Source of the DNA: an uncultured Lactobacillus sp.
Lineage (GTDB): Bacteria > Bacillota > Bacilli > Lactobacillales > Lactobacillaceae
DNA length: 64,000 nucleotides
Assembly: GCA_937874185.1 (NCBI GenBank)
Contig: CALNAK010000021.1
Span: 310,001-374,000 of the forward strand
Direction of reading: 5' to 3'
The position numbers and the translations under genes are program-made. This document shows positions 7,601 to 15,242 of this stretch, piece after piece. Every line of letters begins with the position of its first letter. Positions within the stretch are counted from its first letter, which is position 1. The notes below the pieces were generated by a model. That model was not told the origin of the DNA and did not search any database. It saw only the letters and a list, made by a program, of their open reading frames with translations.

Positions 7601-8538
7601 TATTTTTCACCCTCTTTAGCTAGGAAGTCTAATAAATCAGCTGTGGTGAACTTATAATTTACATCATCATCATTAAAAATTACTATCCCATTATTATTTT
7701 TTAACTCAGTTGCCAATCGACCAATCAGATCATCCTTTAATAAGGTAGAATTAGTTTCCTCGGTTGTCTCAGTTCCGAAACCATCATCCAATAAATTCTT
7801 AACTGATAACTGTCCATTTTGTTCAATCTGGAAGAATCCTCTGACAAAATCATTGGTTGGATGATTTAGAATATCATCCCGATTACCTATTTGTTCCAAA
7901 TGACCATTTCTTAAAACGGCAATTGTACTACCCAAACGAATTGCTTCATGCATATCATGGGTCACAAAAACAAAGGTCATCTTTAATTCTCGATGAAGTT
8001 TCAAAACCAAATCTTGTAATTGAGTCCGCGAGATTGGATCCAAAGCACTAAAAGGTTCATCCATCAAAACAACATCTGGACTAGTAGCTAAGGCCCGAAT
8101 AATTCCAACACGTTGTTGTTCACCACCAGATAATTCATTTGGATATCTCTTGGCATATTCCTTTGGATCAAGTCCAACTTTATCTAATAAATCTAATGCA
8201 ACTCGTTTACGTTTCTCTTTAGTCCAGTGCAGTGATTCTGGTTGAATCGTAATATTTTCTTCTATTGTTAAATTTGGAAATAGAGCTATATTTTGTAAGA
8301 CATAACCCATCTTCAAACGCATTTTTTGTAAATCATAGTCTTCAATATTTTTATTATCGATTAAAACTTTACCCTTAGTTGGTTTAATCAATCGATTTAT
8401 CATTTTTAAGGTCGTAGTTTTCCCACTACCACTTGGTCCAACCATGACAAAAAAATCCCCATCGTTGATTTGCAAGTTTAAATCCTCAATTGCAGGATTG
8501 TCCTCATACTTCTTATAAACATGCTCAAACTTTATCAT
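7600..8538 (-). CDS. ABC importer ATPase (OpuCA/EgtV type)
   Basis: The ATP-binding subunit driving the permease-binding protein fusion encoded downstream. The Walker A motif GPSGSGKTT is at residues 34-42, the Q-loop near 82, signature LSGGEQQR at 136-143 and Walker B VVLMDE at 156-161, followed by the H-loop THD. After about residue 235 there is a short C-terminal extension of some 75 residues, shorter than the two CBS domains that sense ionic strength in OpuCA. Osmotic gating is thus less certain. The gene is first in the operon, has a strong promoter (8578-8606) and an operator in its leader facing the divergent Rrf2 gene. Confidence 0.87.
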   Translation of the reverse strand: MIKFEHVYKKYEDNPAIEDLNLQINDGDFFVMVGPSGSGKTTTLKMINRLIKPTKGKVLIDNKNIEDYDLQKMRLKMGYVLQNIALFPNLTIEENITIQPESLHWTKEKRKRVALDLLDKVGLDPKEYAKRYPNELSGGEQQRVGIIRALATSPDVVLMDEPFSALDPISRTQLQDLVLKLHRELKMTFVFVTHDMHEAIRLGSTIAVLRNGHLEQIGNRDDILNHPTNDFVRGFFQIEQNGQLSVKNLLDDGFGTETTEETNSTLLKDDLIGRLATELKNNNGIVIFNDDDVNYKFTTADLLDFLAKEGEK

Positions 8539-8553
8539 AACAAATCTCTTTCA

Positions 8554-8572
8554 TGTAACTTTTTAAGTAACA
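8554..8572. promoter_or_regulatory. Predicted Rrf2 operator 1 (ABC operon leader)
   Basis: TGTAACTTTTTAAGTAACA is a near-perfect inverted repeat (TGTnACTTnnnAAGTnACA) placed directly after the -10 box of the ABC importer operon. A related site lies at the same place in the divergent Rrf2 gene leader. Confidence 0.6.
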
Positions 8573-8577
8573 GGTAT

Positions 8578-8606
8578 AATATATTATATTCCAGTATTTA
8601 TGTCAA
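8578..8606 (-). promoter_or_regulatory. Promoter of the ABC importer operon
   Basis: On the minus strand a perfect TTGACA (8601-8606) and TATATT (8578-8583) are separated by 17 bases. Confidence 0.75.
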
Positions 8607-8627
8607 ACAATACGCATACTCAATAGA

Positions 8628-8656
8628 TTGACTATTTGGTGAATTCACTTTATGAT
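8628..8656 (+). promoter_or_regulatory. Promoter of the Rrf2 gene
   Basis: TTGACT (8628-8633) and TATGAT (8651-8656) are separated by 17 bases. Confidence 0.75.
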
Positions 8657-8663
8657 AGAAACA

Positions 8664-8682
8664 TGTTCATACAAAAGTTACA
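8664..8682. promoter_or_regulatory. Predicted Rrf2 operator 2 (own leader)
   Basis: TGTTCATACAAAAGTTACA fits TGTnACTTnnnAAGTnACA in its ends and whole right half, with a degraded left half. It starts eight bases after the -10 box of the Rrf2 gene, mirroring operator 1. Confidence 0.5.
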
Positions 8683-8699
8683 TACAGAGGTAAAAATAC

Positions 8700-9149
8700 A
8701 TGAGAGTTTCAACTCGTTTTAGCGATTCCGTTCACATCTTAGCCTTCATTGAAGTCTATTCAAAAACTAAATTAACTAGTGAGACAATCGCCAGTAGTAT
8801 CGAAACATCCCCAGTCGTTGTCAGAAGACTCATGGGAGTTCTACGAGAAGCTGGTTTGATTGATACAAAAAAAGGTTCCGCTGAACCAAAATTATCACGA
8901 CCAACTAATGAAATAACCTTGCTTGACGTTTACCTAGCAGTAGAAGGTGATCGTCAGCTATTTACCCTTGATACCAGTACTAATCCTGAGTGTATCGTTG
9001 GTGGTAATATTCAAAAAGTCCTAGGTTCCTACTATGAAGATGCCAAAATGGCTGCGCTAAGAAAATTCAATAACGTTACTTTACAAGATATTATTGAGAC
9101 TATTCTTGTAGAACAGAAACAAAAAGAACAACGTCAACTAAATAAATAG
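8700..9149 (+). CDS. Rrf2 family regulator (YwnA-like, single Cys)
   Basis: A 149-residue winged-helix repressor of the Rrf2 family. The HTH lies in residues 1-60 (SETIASSIETSPVVVRRLMGVLREAGLI), followed by the wing and the dimer helix. It has one cysteine, in the PECIVGGNIQ segment near residue 98, instead of the three Cys that bind Fe-S in IscR or NsrR. This matches the YwnA/HypR-like branch, in which a single Cys can sense electrophiles. It is transcribed divergently from the ABC importer, and both leaders hold related inverted repeats, so it probably represses both. The inducer is unknown. Confidence 0.8.
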   Translation: MRVSTRFSDSVHILAFIEVYSKTKLTSETIASSIETSPVVVRRLMGVLREAGLIDTKKGSAEPKLSRPTNEITLLDVYLAVEGDRQLFTLDTSTNPECIVGGNIQKVLGSYYEDAKMAALRKFNNVTLQDIIETILVEQKQKEQRQLNK

Positions 9150-9171
9150 TGTTCTTCAAGATGTTAGATTC

Positions 9172-9204
9172 TATAAAAATTCTGTCCATCAGATTTTTAT
9201 TACA
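9172..9204 (+). terminator. Terminator of the Rrf2 gene
   Basis: ATAAAAATTCTG and CAGATTTTTAT arms form a hairpin with one bulge, ending in T-rich sequence. Confidence 0.5.
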
Positions 9205-9280
9205 ATAATAACAGAGTAGACTATATCGCAACGTTACAGTCAAGAAACACTTTAGAAATTAGTGGTATAACTTCAAGCCT

Positions 9281-9331
9281 AAAAAAATAAGATGAATAAT
9301 TCCAGCTTTGGAATTTATTCATCTTGTTTTT
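9281..9331. terminator. Bidirectional terminator
   Basis: AAGATGAATAATTCC (9289-9303) pairs with GGAATTTATTCATCTT (9310-9325), with A-run before and T-run after. It ends the NmrA-like gene on the minus strand. Confidence 0.85.
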
Positions 9332-9363
9332 GATTTGAAAACTCTAAATCATCAACATTGTTT

Positions 9364-10224
9364 TTATTTATTATAATTTTCAATCAAAAAGTCTTTTAGA
9401 GTTGTTGCTGAATGTCCCATGATAGTTTGATAATCGTCACTTATTTCTTCAAGTAATCCTTTACCACCAGCATCGTACATTGAAGATAACATGTGACCCT
9501 CGTTACCTTCATTATAAATATCAGAGAACTCTTGCAATGTAACAGGCTTATAACCGATCTGTGCACCTGAAACCTCAGACAAGACTTGTGCCAACTCAGG
9601 CATAGTGTAATTTCTATCTTGAGTTAGTGTATATATCTTTCCATCTTTCAAAAGTTCTTTTGTGGCAGCTACTTTAGCAAAAGCCTTAGAACTGTCGCCC
9701 AAACTAATAAAGGATAAGGCCTTGTCTCCCATTGGATAAATCACATTGTGACGTTCGATCAATTCTGGCAAATATGGTACCAATGGATCAGCGTATAAAC
9801 CGTTCTTAACAATTGTGTATGGAATTCCGGATGAAGCTAATCTTCTTGGTAAATAACCATAAAAGGCTGACAAATCAAATGGATTGTTTGCTTGATCAGC
9901 AATGAATCCCATAGCTAAAATATGTCCAACTTTAGCCTTCTTAGCTGCAGCAATAACATTTTCTAACTCAGTTACTCTGCTATAACTGTCATGACTCTTA
10001 CTTGGAACATAAATCAAAACATCCTTATTGGTGAAAGCCTCAATCAAAGTATCCTCTTTAAAGAAATCAATGGCAGCCAACTTAGCCCCTGTATCTGAAA
10101 TATGTTTAGCCTTAGCAACTGTATGAACTCCAGCAGTTACATCAGAACTAGGAACCAGCTTGATCAATTCATTAAAAATATGGCTACCTAAGTTTCCCGT
10201 AGCACCTGTTATTAAATAATTCAT
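9364..10224 (-). CDS. NmrA-like NAD(P)-binding oxidoreductase
   Basis: An atypical short-chain dehydrogenase of 286 residues, close to the NmrA and QorB (quinone reductase 2) group. The dinucleotide-binding loop TGATGNLG is at residues 7-14. The middle of the protein carries LAMGFIADQ and the substrate-domain entry GIPYTIVKNGLYAD. It probably reduces quinones or small carbonyls with NADPH, or acts as a redox sensor. It stands alone, with a good promoter (10252-10280) whose spacer carries an inverted repeat. An AGGAGG ribosome site precedes the ATG. Genes of this kind in lactobacilli are often under HxlR-type control, but no such regulator is nearby. Confidence 0.8.
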   Translation of the reverse strand: MNYLITGATGNLGSHIFNELIKLVPSSDVTAGVHTVAKAKHISDTGAKLAAIDFFKEDTLIEAFTNKDVLIYVPSKSHDSYSRVTELENVIAAAKKAKVGHILAMGFIADQANNPFDLSAFYGYLPRRLASSGIPYTIVKNGLYADPLVPYLPELIERHNVIYPMGDKALSFISLGDSSKAFAKVAATKELLKDGKIYTLTQDRNYTMPELAQVLSEVSGAQIGYKPVTLQEFSDIYNEGNEGHMLSSMYDAGGKGLLEEISDDYQTIMGHSATTLKDFLIENYNK

Positions 10225-10251
10225 AATTAACTTCCTCCTACTATCACGTAC

Positions 10252-10280
10252 ATGATACTGTGTCAGTTACAGGTAGTCAA
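10252..10280 (-). promoter_or_regulatory. Promoter of the NmrA-like gene with spacer operator
   Basis: On the minus strand TTGACT (10275-10280) and TATCAT (10252-10257) are 17 bases apart. The inverted repeat CTGT-n7-ACAG (10258-10272) fills the spacer, and a longer repeat CTATCAC/GTGATAG (10241-10247 and 10281-10287) flanks the promoter. Confidence 0.6.
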
Positions 10281-10309
10281 GTGATAGCTATTAAATTCTA
10301 TATAACGTT

Positions 10310-10358
10310 AAAAATATATTCCAAGCTCTGTAACTATTGAAATAGAGTTTGGAATACA
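10310..10358 (-). terminator. Terminator of the NTF2-like gene
   Basis: TATTCCAAGCTCT and AGAGTTTGGAATA arms (one mismatch) form a stem around a 14-base loop, followed by T-rich sequence in both directions. Confidence 0.65.
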
Positions 10359-10372
10359 TTTTTGTACCTTAA

Positions 10373-10756
10373 TTAAAACATCGAATTACCGTTCAATGAT
10401 TTCTCTGGTATCGTTTGTAGAACATCAAAGTGTTCAACAACTTTTCCATTATCATCTAATCTGAAAATATCCATACCGGCATAATCTGAATCTCCAGGCC
10501 AAAGTTGCTCACAATGTAATACCACGTAATTCCCCTCTGCTATGGCCTTATGAAAGATAACTTTCTTTCCCGGATATTCTTTTGCCATTCTTTCAAAGTA
10601 TTCAATGAATGCTTCTTTTCCATCAGCGACTCCTGGATTATGTTGAATATATGTATCACCTGCATATAATTCAAGTGCCTTTCGTGGATTACACTCATTG
10701 AACATCAAATCGTAGAAAGCCTTTGCTGTTGCTTTATTCTTCTCTAAATCAATCAT
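10373..10756 (-). CDS. NTF2-like / SnoaL-like protein
   Basis: A small cytoplasmic protein of 127 residues with the NTF2-like cone fold seen in SnoaL-type proteins: an N-terminal helix ending in FYDLMFNECNPRKAL, the YIQHNPGVADGKEAFIEYF core, then a beta-rich half with HCEQLWPGDSDYAGMDIFRLDDNGKVVEHFDVLQ. Members include cyclases, isomerases and many unassigned proteins, so no reaction can be given. It is a single gene between the reductase and flavodoxin-type genes, all on the minus strand, and may belong to the same redox response. It has an AGGAGG-like ribosome site and its own terminator. Confidence 0.75.
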   Translation of the reverse strand: MIDLEKNKATAKAFYDLMFNECNPRKALELYAGDTYIQHNPGVADGKEAFIEYFERMAKEYPGKKVIFHKAIAEGNYVVLHCEQLWPGDSDYAGMDIFRLDDNGKVVEHFDVLQTIPEKSLNGNSMF

Positions 10757-10903
10757 AAAAAACCTCCTTATTTACTAATAAGATAATGACACCGGTTACA
10801 TTTTTATTCAAGAAATAAGCTATTTACTAAAGTTATTATAAAATATTCCCATTTAGGCATTAAAAAAATCCAACTCTAAATAAGAATTGGGTTCCACTTT
10901 TCT

Positions 10904-11089
10904 TTACCACTGTTCATGATTCCATAGACGACCATCTACTTCACCTTTTAACAGATCCATTCGTTCGTTTTGCTCTCCAACTACTTTTTTCATAGCTGTT
11001 AAAAAAGCACGATTCTCATAAGCTTTTTGTTTCTTAGATAATTCATCAACCTGTTTACTTAACCAAACACCAGTATCATTGTTATCCAT
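10904..11089 (-). CDS. Small hypothetical protein coupled to the oxidoreductase
   Basis: A 61-residue soluble, charged protein (starts MDNNDTGVWLSKQ, ends WNHEQW), helical in prediction by eye. Its ATG lies two bases after the stop of the flavodoxin-type gene, with GGAGG just before it, so the two are co-translated. I do not recognise a family. The tight linkage suggests a partner or modulator of the oxidoreductase, but this is only inference from position. Confidence 0.55.
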   Translation of the reverse strand: MDNNDTGVWLSKQVDELSKKQKAYENRAFLTAMKKVVGEQNERMDLLKGEVDGRLWNHEQW

Positions 11090-11091
11090 GA

Positions 11092-11784
11092 TTATTCGTC
11101 CTCCCCTTGTTTGATCAGACTGATAGTACTCTTCAACTGTTCCAAATCTTCTTTTTGTTGGATAAACGTATTCAAAATGGTTTCACATTCTGTACAGTTA
11201 GTACCATCAAAATTTTTGAAACGGTCAGTAAATTCACGTTCAAACCATTCTTGACGATTTGTTAACGTATCTGGATATTTTTGAGTTAGATAACGTTGAT
11301 AATCTATCAATAACTGCATTTGTTTTTGATCATCAAGATATTGAAATTGGGAAATTGTAAAGGCTGGCATTATTTTCATTTTAGCCCTGTCAGCAATAGC
11401 CCGATATGGTGCCATCATTTGATCAATTGTGATGTTCTCTCTTCCACCACGTCTAAAATCCTTTAACGGCATACCAGTACTGACTACAATACCAAATTCC
11501 TTATCGCCCAAATTATCATTGTCATCACCGTAAACAAAATTACGAGTTAAAACTTTATCTTCCCAGTTTTTAAGACCAGCTGGTGCCGCATACCAATATA
11601 GTGGGAATTGAAAAATTATGCGATCTGCCTTCATCAATAACTTTTGTTCTTTATCGACGTCAATTTCCTGTAACTCTTCAACATGATGCCATGTAACATC
11701 TAACAGCTTTGCCCCCTGCATAAGAAACTGCTGTGTCTGGGAATTATTTATCTCTGGATGAGAAACTATTACTAACGTTTTCAA
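11092..11784 (-). CDS. Flavodoxin-fold NAD(P)H oxidoreductase (KefF/YwrO type)
   Basis: An FMN-binding oxidoreductase of 230 residues in the NQO1/KefF/YwrO family. It begins with KTLVIVSHPEINNSQTQQFL, the phosphate-binding strand-loop. The FQFPLYWYAAPAGLKNWEDKVLTRNFVYG segment is the FMN/substrate loop, and the next conserved strand is GIVVSTGMPLKDFRRGG. It probably reduces quinones or electrophiles at the expense of NAD(P)H. The frame is open to 11847, but the TTG at 11784 is chosen because GGAGA lies seven bases upstream and the family begins exactly here. The protein has a C-terminal extension with a CxxC (NCTECET) that could bind metal or form a disulfide. Confidence 0.8.
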   Translation of the reverse strand: MKTLVIVSHPEINNSQTQQFLMQGAKLLDVTWHHVEELQEIDVDKEQKLLMKADRIIFQFPLYWYAAPAGLKNWEDKVLTRNFVYGDDNDNLGDKEFGIVVSTGMPLKDFRRGGRENITIDQMMAPYRAIADRAKMKIMPAFTISQFQYLDDQKQMQLLIDYQRYLTQKYPDTLTNRQEWFEREFTDRFKNFDGTNCTECETILNTFIQQKEDLEQLKSTISLIKQGEDE

Positions 11785-11880
11785 ATTAACATCTCCAATC
11801 AATACCAGAATAACAAAAAAACGTAAACTTAGACAGTTACAACACAATTAAAATAATTATGCTAAAACAAATCAACACAA

Positions 11881-11889
11881 TGATATAAT
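11881..11889 (+). promoter_or_regulatory. Extended -10 promoter of the ACT-domain gene
   Basis: TGATATAAT is a consensus extended -10 element (TGn before TATAAT, 11884-11889), about 37 bases before the start codon. No convincing -35 box is seen. Confidence 0.5.
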
Positions 11890-11925
11890 TTAGAAGATAG
11901 TTAATCACAATTGAGGAGAGCCATA

Positions 11926-12360
11926 ATGGAAAAATATTATATTGTAGACAGTTCTATTCTTCCTGAATCCTTTGATAGAGTCATCAAGGCCCGCAATTTG
12001 CTAGAGACAAGAAAAGTTCATAACGTTAGCGAAGCGGTCAAAGAAGTTGGTATTAGCCGTGGTACATACTATAAGTATAAGGATTTAGTCTTTTTACCCG
12101 ATGAAGAAATGAATGATCGTAAAGCCGTCATCTCAATGATGCTTCATCATCAACAAGGAATCCTCTCAAAAGTACTAGTCGACATTTCAGAATCAAACGC
12201 TAGTATTCTGACAATCAACCAAAATATTCCAATCCATGGAATCGCAACAGTAGTTATCTCCCTAGATATCGGTCATCTAAATGGGACAATTGATGATCTT
12301 TTAGATAAATTAAAATTATCTGAGTTTGTTGATAACGTCCGACTCATTTCAATAGAATAA
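11926..12360 (+). CDS. pheB: PheB-type ACT domain protein
   Basis: A 144-residue protein of the UPF0735/PheB family. Residues 1-60 contain a helix-turn-helix-like segment (NVSEAVKEVGISRGTYYKYKDLVF), and 65-144 form an ACT domain (GILSKVLVDISESNASILTINQNIPIHG). ACT domains bind amino acids, so this is presumably an amino-acid-responsive regulator, historically linked to phenylalanine metabolism in Bacillus. The frame opens at 11911, but the ATG at 11926 follows GAGGAG at the right distance. It is a single gene ending at a 13-bp stem terminator, and its target genes are not visible here. Confidence 0.8.
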   Translation: MEKYYIVDSSILPESFDRVIKARNLLETRKVHNVSEAVKEVGISRGTYYKYKDLVFLPDEEMNDRKAVISMMLHHQQGILSKVLVDISESNASILTINQNIPIHGIATVVISLDIGHLNGTIDDLLDKLKLSEFVDNVRLISIE

Positions 12361-12377
12361 AATTATTAACTCCAAAA

Positions 12378-12416
12378 AAAATGGACGATAACTCAAACTT
12401 GTTATCGTCCATTTTG
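12378..12416. terminator. Strong bidirectional terminator
   Basis: AATGGACGATAAC (12380-12392) pairs perfectly with GTTATCGTCCATT (12401-12413), with A-run before and T-rich sequence after. Confidence 0.85.
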
Positions 12417-12435
12417 TATTCTAAAACTCTTTTGT

Positions 12436-12588
12436 TTACTTAGGCCAAGCGATATACATTGCTAACATCACATTGAATGCGCCAACGAAGTAAAACAATT
12501 TTGAAATCATAGTGCTCTTGATATGACTTCCATATATTAAAAGGAATAGTCCTAGAATAAAAACTAATGCCATTACTAGAAAATTCAT
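12436..12588 (-). CDS. Small two-helix membrane protein (50 residues)
   Basis: A short gene in the gap between the ACT protein and the DUF915 hydrolase. The peptide begins MNFLVMALVFILGLF and has two hydrophobic segments (about residues 3-18 and 29-46) joined by a short basic hydrophilic turn, ending AWPK. AGGTG lies six bases before the ATG and the convergent terminator at 12378-12416 closes it. I do not know a family; the layout is that of small inner-membrane proteins. Coding is supported by the ribosome site, clean boundaries and amphipathic pattern. Confidence 0.6.
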   Translation of the reverse strand: MNFLVMALVFILGLFLLIYGSHIKSTMISKLFYFVGAFNVMLAMYIAWPK

Positions 12589-12684
12589 TGTGTCACCTAT
12601 TTTTCTATTTAATATTCAATAGAGACATCTTATAAAATAAATGTGACGAAATAATGAATTTGGTATGTCATTTGTGTTCAGATT

Positions 12685-13515
12685 TTAATCCTTTTGCCAC
12701 AAAAACTTCTCCATATCATGAAGAACACGAGGATTCCTACGGGTTAAAGCACTATGTTCTGCTCGCGGTCCTGTAAATAATCGTGATTGATATGTTTGAT
12801 GAGGTCCTTTAAAAACTTCTTGTAATGACTTAGCTGAGGAAACTGGAACAGCTTTGTCAAAATGATCATCAACTGACAATTGACCGATAATATTCAACTC
12901 ACGAATATGTAAATTTTGGATTGTTGAATGAGGTTTGGTATAACTTTGAAAATCCCTATGTAACTGTTTGGAGTATCGCCAATCGTTACGCCGATAAATA
13001 TCTCGGCTAAGAACTTGCATTGGTGCAGCAATATTTACCAGTGATTTAATCTGCGGTTGACCGGATTTTTGACTATAGTTTTCAAGATAATACATAACGG
13101 TGTTATTACCCCATGAATGCGCTACGGCATTAAACTTGGTTACACCATATTGACGATGTAACATCTGTAAAATTGAATCTATCCAAATTGCCGTGTGATG
13201 ATAATCTGACTCATGATTATTTAGAAAAATCACTTGCACTTCTGGATTTTTAGCCTTCTTAGGCCAATTACCATAGGTTTTCACTTTGCCTTGCGGAGTA
13301 ACGACGACTGTCAAAGTCCTAGTCGCATAACCGTCAGTCTGTGACTGATCAATTAAATAATCCATCGAATGAGCTGTACCACCAAATCCATGGAAAAATA
13401 ACGTTGGTACTCCTCGACTAGTACTAGCTGATACTGAGGTTTCCGCGCAAGCTAATCCTATGACAGATAATACAAGGATTAAGCTTAAATTTATTATTAG
13501 TTTTATTTTTTTCAT
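12685..13515 (-). CDS. DUF915 alpha/beta-hydrolase, secreted
   Basis: An extracellular alpha/beta-hydrolase of 276 residues in the DUF915 family common in lactobacilli. Residues 1-30 are a signal peptide (MKKIK start, cleavage near VSAS). The oxyanion segment FFHGFGG is at 41-46, the nucleophile elbow AHSWGN at 132-137 with Ser134, and the probable catalytic His in the C-terminal EHSALTRRNP. A Cys in the signal region (LACAET) could make it a lipoprotein, though the lipobox is poor. Substrates of this family are unproven (esters or peptidoglycan-linked compounds). It is a single gene. Confidence 0.8.
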   Translation of the reverse strand: MKKIKLIINLSLILVLSVIGLACAETSVSASTSRGVPTLFFHGFGGTAHSMDYLIDQSQTDGYATRTLTVVVTPQGKVKTYGNWPKKAKNPEVQVIFLNNHESDYHHTAIWIDSILQMLHRQYGVTKFNAVAHSWGNNTVMYYLENYSQKSGQPQIKSLVNIAAPMQVLSRDIYRRNDWRYSKQLHRDFQSYTKPHSTIQNLHIRELNIIGQLSVDDHFDKAVPVSSAKSLQEVFKGPHQTYQSRLFTGPRAEHSALTRRNPRVLHDMEKFLWQKD

Positions 13516-13572
13516 AAAATCACCAAATTTGATTTACCCTCAAATTTTATAGCAATTCTGAATTTAGTCAAT

Positions 13573-13603
13573 TAAAAAAAGCCTGAAATAAATCAAGCTT
13601 TTC
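13573..13603 (-). terminator. Terminator of pepD
   Basis: AAAAGC-TGA and TCA-GCTTTT arms form a hairpin, followed on the minus strand by seven T. Confidence 0.75.
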
Positions 13604-13614
13604 GAATAGACATA

Positions 13615-15039
13615 TTATAAATTTTGACCTTTTTCCCAAGTTGTCTTAGATAACATCAAACCTTGTTTAACGATTTGGTCAAACAAAACATGAGTCCGAT
13701 GAGATATCTCACCAGCAGTCTTCATATTACTTTGTGTTAAGAATTCAGCTACATCACTGGCAGATTTAACACCCTCATCAGCTAGTTCAACCTGTTGTCT
13801 AGCATATGATTGACAGGCATCAAGATAGGCGTTGACGGTTTCAGCGTATTCATGGAAGTGAGGCTCAATCATAACTGATAAAGTCTTTTCTAACCAGTAT
13901 ACATTTTCAACAGAAACGTCATTTGTAGTGTTCTTATAATCTTCAGGCGTATCAGTAATATTAGTGAAGAATGGTACATATGGACTATAAGCAAAGAATC
14001 CTAAAGCAATCCATTGGATAGCAGCGTGTTTTTCATCAACATCATTTCTGATTTGTAAAATAGATGAAGCTTGGTTACGGTCCATAGCGATTGAACGATA
14101 TTGACGTTGCTCAGCCTTGGTCCCAGAAGCAAAGGTACCAAATGGATCAAACTTTGTGCCATTGTAATGTGATGATAAGAAGAATTGAACATCTTCAATT
14201 GCAATTTTCTTTGCAGGCTTTCTTGTCATTGGCATTACTTGACTTGTTGGAACTTGTTCAATTTCTGGATTGAATAATTTTTGACCATACCATGTACGAG
14301 GGGTGTTGTAATAAGCATCAGCTTCGCTTTGTGTACCAAAAATCTCACGGAAATTGAAGTGTCCTGGTTGTGGATTCAAATGATGTTTTTCAACAAATTC
14401 AACTAAATCTGTCGCAACTAAGAAATTATCAGTATCGTTTAAATCAACTTCTTGCATAACTGTTTGGTTAGGAACAATTGCATAAGTATCATCTGGCAAA
14501 CGCATTGCTGCCCAATGGTGACCACCAGCTGTTTCTAACAACCAGATTTCATTTTTATCATTAAAGGCGATACTGTTACATTCACCAGTACCATATTTTT
14601 CAAGAATAGCACCTAGACGCATAGCGCCTTCTTTAGCTGTCTTAACGTATGGCAAAACTAAAGTAAGCATAGCCTCTTCATCAACACCATCGTGAACTAG
14701 TGGATCATATCCTAGAACACGAGCATTTGTAGCTGTTGTTTCAGTAGAGCTCATACCAACATTGAACTCATTGATACCAGCCTCCTCATATTGACCATCA
14801 CTTTGATCAGCTTGTGGTGTAGCGGTATAACGATAAGCATGATCAGGTAGCGGTACTTCTACACCTGTTGTTATTGATGTATATACTGCATCCTTTTGAT
14901 CCTTAGCAGCATGAACAACAAACTTGATTGGATTAATTGGAGCATATCCGTCCTCATTACGGGCGACAATAGTAGAACCATCCATACTAGCAGCTTTACC
15001 AACTAGTATTTCAGTACAATCGGAACTTGTATTTTTCAT
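13615..15039 (-). CDS. pepD: C69 family dipeptidase (PepD)
   Basis: A cytoplasmic dipeptidase of 474 residues, peptidase family C69, typical for lactobacilli in final peptide breakdown. It is an N-terminal nucleophile enzyme, with the catalytic Cys at position 8 (DCTEILVGKAAS) followed by MDGSTIVARNEDGY. Conserved segments include INEFNVGMSSTET and the TGECNSIAFNDKNEIWLLETAGGHHWAAMRLPDD core. The Cys is not directly N-terminal, so removal of a short propeptide is needed in this family. Length is normal. The ATG has GGGGAGGT upstream. The upstream region holds an 18-bp A/T palindrome (15121-15138) overlapping the likely promoter. The enzyme would supply amino acids from imported peptides. Confidence 0.9.
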   Translation of the reverse strand: MKNTSSDCTEILVGKAASMDGSTIVARNEDGYAPINPIKFVVHAAKDQKDAVYTSITTGVEVPLPDHAYRYTATPQADQSDGQYEEAGINEFNVGMSSTETTATNARVLGYDPLVHDGVDEEAMLTLVLPYVKTAKEGAMRLGAILEKYGTGECNSIAFNDKNEIWLLETAGGHHWAAMRLPDDTYAIVPNQTVMQEVDLNDTDNFLVATDLVEFVEKHHLNPQPGHFNFREIFGTQSEADAYYNTPRTWYGQKLFNPEIEQVPTSQVMPMTRKPAKKIAIEDVQFFLSSHYNGTKFDPFGTFASGTKAEQRQYRSIAMDRNQASSILQIRNDVDEKHAAIQWIALGFFAYSPYVPFFTNITDTPEDYKNTTNDVSVENVYWLEKTLSVMIEPHFHEYAETVNAYLDACQSYARQQVELADEGVKSASDVAEFLTQSNMKTAGEISHRTHVLFDQIVKQGLMLSKTTWEKGQNL

Positions 15040-15177
15040 TACGGTACCTCCCCTTTATTTTAAAGTATAGGAGTCTACTCGGCTATAATCTAGTAAGTTT
15101 ATTAGAAACTTTGTAATTTAATAAATAAATTTATTTATCAGGACAAAATTTTATAATATATAGTACTATGTTTAATC

Positions 15178-15222
15178 GCAAAAAAACTACCTCCATTCAT
15201 ATTATGAATTGAAGATAGTTTA
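15178..15222 (-). terminator. Terminator of the LysM protein gene
   Basis: AAACTACCTCCATTCAT and ATGAATTGAAGATAGTTT arms form a long imperfect hairpin followed on the minus strand by seven T. Confidence 0.75.
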
Positions 15223-15242
15223 TGTTTTATTTGAATTTTATA

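Noticed and set aside
15121..15138. 18-bp A/T palindrome upstream of pepD
   Set aside because: It consists only of A and T in simple repeats (ATAAATAAA and TTTATTTAT), so chance pairing in promoter DNA is likely.
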